Source: Pseudomonadota bacterium (lineage in GTDB: Bacteria; Pseudomonadota; Gammaproteobacteria; Burkholderiales; Burkholderiaceae_C). Taken from it: a stretch of 12,815 nt of DNA. The notes under the pieces are model-generated. The model had not been told where the DNA came from, ran no database searches, and saw nothing but the letters and a program-made list of their open reading frames with translations. Within the stretch, counting starts at the first letter, position 1; each line of letters starts with the position of its first letter. The position numbers and the translations under genes were made by a program. Shown in pieces: positions 7,803 to 12,815 of this stretch. The DNA is taken from assembly GCA_023422975.1 (NCBI GenBank), contig JAFAGF010000065.1:1-12815 (forward strand), in the 5' to 3' direction.

Positions 7803-8552
7803 TCAATCGACCTTGCGCCCGGGGATCAAGGCCAAAAACTCACGGCGCAGCGTGGGGTCCTTGAGGAAAGCGCCCCGCATGACGGAGTTGAGCATCTTGC
7901 TGTCTTTCTCGCGCACGCCGCGCCAGGACATACAAAAATGCGAGCACTCCATGACTACAGCAAGGCCATCAGGACGGGTTTTTTCCATGATCAGATCGGC
8001 CAGTTGAATGATGGCCTCTTCCTGAATCTGGGGACGGCCCAGCACCCAATCCACCAAGCGCGCGTATTTCGACAGGCCAATCACATTGGTGTTCTTGTTG
8101 GGCATCACGCCAATCCACACCTTGCCCATGACAGGGCACAGGTGGTGGCTGCAGGCCGAGCGCACGGTAATGGGACCCACAATCATCAGCTCATTGAGGT
8201 GCTTGCCATTGGGGAACTCGGTGATGGCAGGCTGCTTGTGATAGCGCCCAGCAAACACTTCCTTCACATACATCTTGGCTACGCGGCGTGCCGTGGCCTG
8301 GCTGTTGTGATCGTTCACGGTGTCAATCACCATGCTGTCGAGCACGCCCTGCATCTTGGCTTCCACCTCGTTGAGCAACAGCTCTAGCTCACCAGGTTCG
8401 ATGAATTCGGCAATATTGTCATTCGCGTGAAAACTGCGCCCAGCCGCCTGCACCCGTTCACGGATTTTGACGGAGATGGGCGTGCCATGCGGGTCTTGCC
8501 CAGCAGGCTGTTGGTCAGAAGCTGCAACCAAATCTTGAAACATGGGCGGCAT
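7803..8552 (-). CDS. folE: GTP cyclohydrolase I (FolE, type IA)
   Basis: A 249-residue enzyme that converts GTP to 7,8-dihydroneopterin triphosphate plus formate, the first step of tetrahydrofolate synthesis. The zinc site is visible as C134-S-H-H137 (in RSACSHHLCPVMGKVWIGV, 131-149) and C207 in HFCMSWRGV (205-213). H205 matches the conserved catalytic-pocket histidine. GLSKYARLVDW (159-169) and QIQEEAIIQLAD (175-186) are standard family blocks. The N-terminal 40 residues are variable and polar, making it somewhat longer than the 222-residue E. coli enzyme. The ATG at 8552 is used; an in-frame ATG at 8543 is possible, and neither has a clear ribosome binding site. It starts 50 bases after the EEP-family gene, so it is probably co-transcribed with that gene and nudB. 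Confidence 0.96.
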   Translation of the reverse strand: MPPMFQDLVAASDQQPAGQDPHGTPISVKIRERVQAAGRSFHANDNIAEFIEPGELELLLNEVEAKMQGVLDSMVIDTVNDHNSQATARRVAKMYVKEVFAGRYHKQPAITEFPNGKHLNELMIVGPITVRSACSHHLCPVMGKVWIGVMPNKNTNVIGLSKYARLVDWVLGRPQIQEEAIIQLADLIMEKTRPDGLAVVMECSHFCMSWRGVREKDSKMLNSVMRGAFLKDPTLRREFLALIPGRKVD

Positions 8553-8602
8553 GGTAACAGTGAATCAGCGGGCCGACAGACGCTATGGGATTGCGCTGCC
8601 AC

Positions 8603-9406
8603 TCAGAGTTTGAACTCTGCAATCAGCGGCAGGTGGTCCGACATGCGCCACCAAATGCGGCCCTGGGGCACCTGCAAGCTCATGGGCTCCAGGCCGCGTA
8701 CATACACGTGATCCAGCTGCGCCAAAGGCAGGCGCGAGGGGTAGGTGAACGTGCTGCTATCGCCATCGTATTCATACATGCCAAAGCCTGCCAGCATGCG
8801 TTTGATGTGATTGCCCCAGTCGTTGAAGTCGCCAGCCACCACCACGGGCGCACTGGGCGGCACTTCGCGTTCGATGAACTGGTGCAGCTGGTTGATCTGG
8901 CGCACACGGCTGCCCGCAATCAAGCCCAGGTGCACGACCACGGTGTGTACCGAGCGGCCTTGGAACATCACCTCGGCATGCAGCAGGCCGCGTTGCTCAA
9001 AGCGGTGGTCAGACACGTCCAGGTGCTTGATATCACGCACCGGCCAGCGCGTGAGCAAGGCGTTGCCATGCTCACCATCGCGCGTGTAAGCGTTGGTGTG
9101 ATAGATAGCTTCATAGCCTTCGGGTGCCAAAAACTCGGCCTGCCCCACCTTGGGCCAGTTGTTGAAGTAGGTTTCTTCGCGGCGGTTCATCTTGCGCACT
9201 TCCTGCAGGCACACGACGTCAGCATCCAGCTGCTCGACCGCCAGCCCCAGGTTGTGAATCTCCAGCCGCCGCGTCGGCCCCAGACCTTGCACCCCTTTGT
9301 GGATGTTGTACGTAGCGACACGCAAAATCCCCGTATCCGCAGGCACGATAAGGCCGGACTCGGTGGTTTCTGTAGCGGCAAGTGGAAACAGTGGCTCAGG
9401 CGTCAT
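8603..9406 (-). CDS. Endonuclease/exonuclease/phosphatase-family hydrolase (YbhP-like)
   Basis: A 267-residue metal-dependent hydrolase of the EEP (DNase I-like) fold. The catalytic set is complete: N34 in TYNIHKG, E69 in LQEV, H159 in VHLGL, D193 and N195 in AGDFND, D232-H233 in LDHVYV, and D257-H258 in SDHLPL. The pattern resembles E. coli YbhP, which lies beside cardiolipin synthase clsB. Family members act on nucleic acids, phosphoinositides or small phosphate esters, so the substrate is unknown. There is no signal peptide; the first 27 residues are poorly ordered in appearance. The start codon overlaps the nudB stop (ATGA at 9406-9403), indicating translational coupling, and folE follows 50 bases downstream. 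This context raises the possibility of a role in pterin dephosphorylation, which is inference only. Confidence 0.92.
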   Translation of the reverse strand: MTPEPLFPLAATETTESGLIVPADTGILRVATYNIHKGVQGLGPTRRLEIHNLGLAVEQLDADVVCLQEVRKMNRREETYFNNWPKVGQAEFLAPEGYEAIYHTNAYTRDGEHGNALLTRWPVRDIKHLDVSDHRFEQRGLLHAEVMFQGRSVHTVVVHLGLIAGSRVRQINQLHQFIEREVPPSAPVVVAGDFNDWGNHIKRMLAGFGMYEYDGDSSTFTYPSRLPLAQLDHVYVRGLEPMSLQVPQGRIWWRMSDHLPLIAEFKL

Positions 9407-9897
9407 GCAGAAAGAAAAGCAGGCAAATGAAGAATGGCTTCGGCATTCGAGGGCGCATAACAGCGGTCTGCCGCTTCACGCCAAGCATGCCAAGCAAATG
9501 CGGTGTGCTCCCGCGGATTCAAGGTGACTTGGGCGTAGGACGGCACCTGAAGCCCCAGCACCCGCTCCGTGTTCATGCATACCCCCGGGGCATAGCGGTG
9601 CAACCATTGAGGATAGATCGGGTAGATGTTCTCCAGTTCCCAGTCGTGCAACTGGCAACCCGGCGCATGCACATCGATCCCCGTTTCTTCCGAGACCTCC
9701 CGCGCGGCCACCTGCAACCAAGGCTCGGATTCAAAATCCTTGCTCCCCGTCACCGATTGCCAGAACGCTGCGCCCAGCCCATCGCCGTGGGTACGTTGCA
9801 GCAGCAACACCTGCCCTGCGGCGGTGTAAATCACCACCAGCACCGACTGGGCGATTTTGTAAGGCGGGTTGCTGCAAGGTGCATTCATACCGTTCAT
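9403..9897 (-). CDS. nudB: Dihydroneopterin triphosphate diphosphatase (NudB), Nudix hydrolase
   Basis: A 164-residue Nudix enzyme expected to remove pyrophosphate from dihydroneopterin triphosphate, the second step of folate synthesis. The order aspS-nudB is also found in E. coli. The Nudix box is visible as GSKDF...AAREVSEETGI (51-74), with E58, R66, E67, E70 and E71 in place. The Gly-to-Glu spacing is one residue longer than the canonical GX5E. FWQSVTG (45-51), PQWLHRYAPGV (96-106) with NTE (109-111) downstream, and EH (130-131) match NudB. E. coli NudB is about 150 residues. The ATG at 9897 is used; the in-frame ATG at 9888 is equally plausible because neither has a good ribosome binding site. 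The stop overlaps the EEP-family start by 4 bases. Confidence 0.9.
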   Translation of the reverse strand: MNGMNAPCSNPPYKIAQSVLVVIYTAAGQVLLLQRTHGDGLGAAFWQSVTGSKDFESEPWLQVAAREVSEETGIDVHAPGCQLHDWELENIYPIYPQWLHRYAPGVCMNTERVLGLQVPSYAQVTLNPREHTAFAWHAWREAADRCYAPSNAEAILHLPAFLSA

Positions 9898-9924
9898 CTT
9901 CACACCAAAGCATGACGGCACCAC

Positions 9925-9958
9925 AAAAAAAGCCCTTGCGTTGCCGCAAAGGCTTTTT
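9925..9958 (-). terminator. Intrinsic terminator after aspS
   Basis: A 14-bp stem with a single C/A mismatch (9927-9940 pairing with 9945-9958) and loop TTGC on the plus strand. On the minus strand it ends in seven Ts (9931-9925). It lies 75 bases after the aspS stop and ends only 27 bases before the nudB start. The plus strand also has a T5 run, but no plus-strand gene needs it. Confidence 0.87.
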
Positions 9959-9982
9959 AAAAAATATCAGTGTTTTAGGCTT

Positions 9983-10014
9983 CTAGCGCTTATGCAACAA
10001 GCGTTCGCAGCTAT
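9983..10014. repeat. Compact copy of the CTAGCGCTTAT inverted-repeat element
   Basis: CTAGCGCTTAT (9983-9993) is followed after five bases by AAGCGTTCGCAGCTAT (9999-10014). AGCGCTT and AAGCGTT can pair as a 7-bp stem with one G-U. The left 11-mer is identical to 5654-5664 and the right arm resembles 5712-5726. It sits between the aspS stop and the aspS terminator. Looks like a dispersed intergenic repeat; no function is shown. Confidence 0.55.
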
Positions 10015-10033
10015 CAACACCAGAGCAATCGAT

Positions 10034-11833
10034 TTACGATGCCTTAACCGCATCGGGGTTGCGCAGGCGAATGTGCAATTCGCGCAGCTGCTTTTCGTCC
10101 ACCGGTGAAGGCGCTTGTGTCAGCAGGTCTTGTGCGCGCTGGGTCTTAGGGAAGGCGATCACGTCGCGGATCGACTCGGAGCCGGTCATCAGCGTGATCA
10201 AACGATCCAGACCAAACGCCAAGCCACCGTGAGGAGGCGCGCCGTACTGCAGCGCATCCAGCAGGTAGCCAAACTTGGCGCGTTGCTCGTCAGGCGTGAT
10301 GTTCAAGGCAGAGAACACCTTGGCTTGCACGTCAGCGCGGTGGATACGCACCGAGCCACCGCCCAGTTCCCAACCGTTCAGCACCATGTCGTAGGCCTTG
10401 GCGATGCACTTGCCTGGATCGGTGTCCATGAGGTCTTCGTGACCGTCCTTGGGCGATGTGAAGGGGTGATGCACAGCCACCCAACGGCCGGATTCTTCGT
10501 CATGTTCGAACATGGGGAAATCCACCACCCACAGCGGTGCCCACTTGTCTTCGAACAGACCGTTCTTCTTGCCGAATTCGCTGTGACCGACCTTCAGGCG
10601 CAGTGCGCCGATGGCGTCGTTCACGATCTTGACCTTGTCCGCGCCGAAGAAGATCAGGTCGCCATCTTGTGCAGCAGTGCGCTTCAAGATTTCAGCAATC
10701 GCTGCATCGTGCAGGTTCTTCACGATGGGCGACTGCAGACCGTCACGGCCCTTGGCCACTTCGTTGACCTTGATCCAAGCCAGGCCCTTGGCACCGTAGA
10801 TCTTCACAAAGTCGGTGTAGCCGTCGATCTCGCCCCGCGAGATTTGTGCGCCACCGGGCACGCGCAGAGCCACCACGCGGCCGCCGGTCGTGGCTGGCGT
10901 GGAGAACACCTTGAAGTCCACATCGGCCATCACGTCGGTCAGCTCAGTGAATTCGAGCTTCACGCGCAGGTCAGGCTTGTCCGAACCGAAGCGGAAGGCC
11001 GCGTCTTGGTAAGTCATGATGGGGAACTCGCCCAAGTTCACGTCCAGCTGTGTCTTGAACACTTCAGTGATCATTTGCTGGAAGATGGCGCGGATTTCTT
11101 CTTCGTTCAGGAAGGAGGTTTCGCAGTCGATCTGGGTGAATTCGGGCTGGCGGTCCGCGCGCAAGTCTTCGTCGCGGAAGCACTTGGTGATCTGGTAGTA
11201 GCGATCAAAGCCCGACACCATCAGCATCTGCTTGTACAACTGGGGCGACTGGGGCAGCGCGAAGAACTGGCCGTCGTGCACGCGCGAGGGCACCAGGTAG
11301 TCACGGGCACCTTCGGGGGTGGACTTGCCCAGCATGGGGGTTTCGATGTCGATGAAGCCCAGCTTGTCCAAGTAGTTGCGCACTTGGATGGAAGTCTTGT
11401 AGCGCAGCATCAGGTTGCGCTGCATCACGGGGCGGCGCAGGTCCATCACGCGGTTGGTCAAACGCACGTTTTCCGACAGGTTCTCGTCATCCGCTTGGAA
11501 GGGGGGCGTCACGGCGGCGTTCAGCACATTCAACTCATGGCACAGCACTTCGATCTGGCCGCTCTTGAGCTTGTCGTTGGTAGTGCCGGCAGGACGCGCA
11601 CGCACCACGCCCTTGACTTGCACGCAGAACTCGTTGCGAATGTCTTCAGCCATCTTGAACATTTCAGGGCGGTCCGGGTCGCACACCACCTGCACGTAAC
11701 CTTCGCGATCACGCAGGTCAATAAAAATCACGCCACCGTGGTCACGGCGACGATTCACCCAGCCGCACAGGGTAACGGTTTCGCCCATTCGGGCTTCGGT
11801 CACAAGACCGCAATATTCAGAGCGCATGGCCAT
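10034..11833 (-). CDS. aspS: Aspartyl-tRNA synthetase, probably non-discriminating (Asp/Asn)
   Basis: A 599-residue class IIb synthetase that charges tRNA with aspartate in the cytoplasm (E. coli: 590). The N-terminal OB-fold anticodon domain covers about 1-110. Catalytic motif 2 is visible as [18 protein letters not shown] (219-236), followed by the bacterial insertion domain (about 290-430), HHPFTSPK (455-462) and motif 3 GLAFGLDRL (537-545). In the anticodon domain, H32 (RRRDHGG) and G83 (RARPAG) stand where E. coli has Leu30 and Lys81. His and Gly at these places are the signature of relaxed enzymes that also make Asp-tRNA-Asn for conversion by GatCAB. The ATG at 11833 has AGGA 9 bases upstream; an in-frame ATG at 11827 matches the E. 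coli N-terminus. The DUF502 gene ends 44 bases upstream, so they are likely co-transcribed. Confidence 0.97.
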   Translation of the reverse strand: MAMRSEYCGLVTEARMGETVTLCGWVNRRRDHGGVIFIDLRDREGYVQVVCDPDRPEMFKMAEDIRNEFCVQVKGVVRARPAGTTNDKLKSGQIEVLCHELNVLNAAVTPPFQADDENLSENVRLTNRVMDLRRPVMQRNLMLRYKTSIQVRNYLDKLGFIDIETPMLGKSTPEGARDYLVPSRVHDGQFFALPQSPQLYKQMLMVSGFDRYYQITKCFRDEDLRADRQPEFTQIDCETSFLNEEEIRAIFQQMITEVFKTQLDVNLGEFPIMTYQDAAFRFGSDKPDLRVKLEFTELTDVMADVDFKVFSTPATTGGRVVALRVPGGAQISRGEIDGYTDFVKIYGAKGLAWIKVNEVAKGRDGLQSPIVKNLHDAAIAEILKRTAAQDGDLIFFGADKVKIVNDAIGALRLKVGHSEFGKKNGLFEDKWAPLWVVDFPMFEHDEESGRWVAVHHPFTSPKDGHEDLMDTDPGKCIAKAYDMVLNGWELGGGSVRIHRADVQAKVFSALNITPDEQRAKFGYLLDALQYGAPPHGGLAFGLDRLITLMTGSESIRDVIAFPKTQRAQDLLTQAPSPVDEKQLRELHIRLRNPDAVKAS

Positions 11834-11842
11834 GGTCTATCT

Positions 11843-11846
11843 TCCT
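11843..11846 (-). promoter_or_regulatory. Ribosome binding site of aspS
   Basis: AGGA on the minus strand (within CAGGAAG), 9 bases before the ATG at 11833. It favours that start slightly over the in-frame ATG at 11827. Confidence 0.5.
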
Positions 11847-11877
11847 GCGCCTCAGGGGACGCGCTTGTTTGGGTTGT

Positions 11878-12501
11878 TTATCGTTCTTCGTCTGGCACAG
11901 GCAGCGGTGGCGGCACCACCACGCCCATCGAGACGATGTACTTGAGCGCAGCGTCCACGCTCATTTCAAGTTCCACACAGTCACTCTTGCGCATCAGCAC
12001 AAAATAACCGCCTGTCGGGTTGGGCGTGGTCGGCACGAACACGCTCACGAACTCATCACGCAAGTAGCCTGCCACCTCGCCAGCGGGTGTGCCGGTGATG
12101 AAAGCCACCGTCCACACACCTTCGCGTGGCCACTGCACCAAAACGGCGGTACGAAACGCGTTGCCGTTATCGGAAAACACGGTGTCCGACACCTGCTTCA
12201 CGCTGGAATAAATCGAGCGTACCACTGGTATGCGGGTGATGACAGCATCGCCCCAAGACACCAACTTGCGGCCTACAAAATTACTGGCAATCGCACCAAT
12301 GGACAGCAGCACCACCAGGGTCAGGATCACACCGAACCCCGGAATGTGCATGCCCAGCAGGTGATCGGGCTGCCAATCTGCGGGCAAAAGATACAGCGTC
12401 TGATCCAGCGTGCTGATGATCCAGTGCAACACCCAGACGGTAATCACACCCGGGACAATGACCAGCAAGCCGGTGAACAACCATTTACGCAATGCAGACA
12501 T
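11878..12501 (-). CDS. DUF502 family inner-membrane protein
   Basis: A 207-residue membrane protein of unknown function with two hydrophobic helices, about 8-28 (FTGLLVIVPGVITVWVL) and 57-77. A cytoplasmic or periplasmic C-terminal domain follows. Family hallmarks are ITRIPVVRSIYSSVKQVSDT (88-107), SVFVPTTPNPTGGYFVL (153-169) and SVDAALKYIVSMGVV (181-195). The tail is proline-rich (PPPLPVPDEER). The ATG at 12501 (MSALRKW) is chosen because it opens directly into the first helix, and GGAGG lies upstream at 12519-12515. An upstream in-frame start at 12570 would overlap the zinc-ribbon gene and add 23 unlikely residues. It sits 8 bases after the zinc-ribbon gene and 44 bases before aspS, an arrangement common in Burkholderiales. 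A role in protein synthesis is not established. Confidence 0.92.
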   Translation of the reverse strand: MSALRKWLFTGLLVIVPGVITVWVLHWIISTLDQTLYLLPADWQPDHLLGMHIPGFGVILTLVVLLSIGAIASNFVGRKLVSWGDAVITRIPVVRSIYSSVKQVSDTVFSDNGNAFRTAVLVQWPREGVWTVAFITGTPAGEVAGYLRDEFVSVFVPTTPNPTGGYFVLMRKSDCVELEMSVDAALKYIVSMGVVVPPPLPVPDEER

Positions 12502-12509
12502 GGGGTGCT

Positions 12510-12788
12510 TCAAGCCTCCGCCGCTGCCGGACAGCCTGCTGCAGCGCATGCACTGCCACCTGCATCGCACGCAGGTGCAGCCGCAGTCGGTGTAGAGCTA
12601 CTGGCTCCACCCTTGAAGTCAGTGGCATACCAGCCCGAGCCCTTGAGTTGAAAGCCCGGTGCAGTCAATTGCTTGGAAAACGCTGCAACGCCGCAGGCCG
12701 GGCAGTCGGTCAACGGAGCATCAGACATCTTCTGAAGCACATCTTTGGCGTGGCCACAGGCGCCACACTTGTACGCATAAATCGGCAT
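12510..12788 (-). CDS. FmdB-type zinc-ribbon protein (CxxC regulatory family)
   Basis: A 92-residue small protein with an N-terminal zinc ribbon of the FmdB/CxxC_CXXC_SSSS family: MPIYAYKC8GAC11GH and TDC29PAC32G. The conserved FQLKGSGWYATDF (46-58) follows. The last 30 residues are a low-complexity Ser/Thr/Ala/Gly tail with three extra cysteines (C74, C81, C86). FmdB was first named as a putative regulator of formamidase, but its general function is unproven. The full family length is present. The ATG at 12788 gives the standard MPIYAY start; upstream only 27 bases are visible and no strong ribosome binding site is seen. It is the first visible gene of the fmdB-DUF502-aspS set; the promoter lies outside the window. 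Confidence 0.93.
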   Translation of the reverse strand: MPIYAYKCGACGHAKDVLQKMSDAPLTDCPACGVAAFSKQLTAPGFQLKGSGWYATDFKGGASSSTPTAAAPACDAGGSACAAAGCPAAAEA

Positions 12789-12815
12789 AGCTTCAGGTCA
12801 TCAGGCCAAAGGCCA

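Noticed and set aside
7083..8387. A 434-codon plus-strand open frame across the EamA and folE genes
   Set aside because: It spans two well-supported minus-strand genes and the terminator between them, and its product is a His/Gln-rich shadow with no recognisable motif.
10115..12007. A 630-codon open frame on the plus strand opposite aspS
   Set aside because: It is antisense to a fully conserved AspRS gene, is very rich in His, Val and Gln as expected of a GC-rich shadow frame, and shows no domain or ribosome binding site.
12502..12570. Longer DUF502 frame overlapping the zinc-ribbon gene
   Set aside because: The extra 23 residues (Cys/Arg/Gly-rich) are unlike the family, and the ATG at 12501 leads straight into the first membrane helix.

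Overview
The window reads as ordinary chromosomal DNA of a Burkholderiales betaproteobacterium, most likely a member of the Comamonadaceae. This is inferred from the GC-rich coding DNA, from protein sequences that resemble that group, and from the gene order FmdB-type zinc ribbon / DUF502 / aspS / nudB / YbhP-like phosphatase. No plasmid, phage, insertion sequence, CRISPR array or RNA gene was seen. Coding density is high and no gene-free stretch exceeds about 190 bases.

Left part, 1-5631: the start of a 2[4Fe-4S] ferredoxin gene runs off the left edge on the minus strand. Divergent from it is a five-gene plus-strand ABC importer operon of the dipeptide/oligopeptide class: two permeases, two ATPases and, unusually last, the periplasmic binding protein. 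Most junctions are ATGA overlaps or short gaps. The binding-protein gene is set off by 92 bases containing a hairpin and has its own ribosome binding site. A strong bidirectional terminator (5666-5710) closes the operon and also serves the convergent lysE-type gene.

Middle part, 5741-7739, minus strand: a LysE-family amino-acid exporter, a 73-residue secreted protein of unknown function with its own terminator, and a ten-helix EamA/DMT transporter.

Right part, 7803-12788, minus strand: read in the direction of transcription this is FmdB-type zinc-ribbon protein, DUF502 membrane protein, aspartyl-tRNA synthetase, an intrinsic terminator, NudB, a YbhP-like EEP-family hydrolase, FolE, and a second intrinsic terminator. 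FolE makes dihydroneopterin triphosphate from GTP and NudB removes pyrophosphate from it, so two consecutive early folate steps are encoded together. A hydrolase of unassigned substrate lies between them and is translationally coupled to nudB. The AspRS carries the His and Gly that mark non-discriminating enzymes, predicting indirect Asn-tRNA synthesis.

The most interesting non-coding signal is a pair of related inverted-repeat elements sharing the 11-mer CTAGCGCTTAT (5654-5664 and 9983-9993). In one copy the two arms are held apart by the bidirectional terminator hairpin; in the other they are nearly adjacent. I see no strong evidence for a wholly new system. The best candidates for follow-up are the nudB/EEP/folE module, the repeat element and the small secreted protein.
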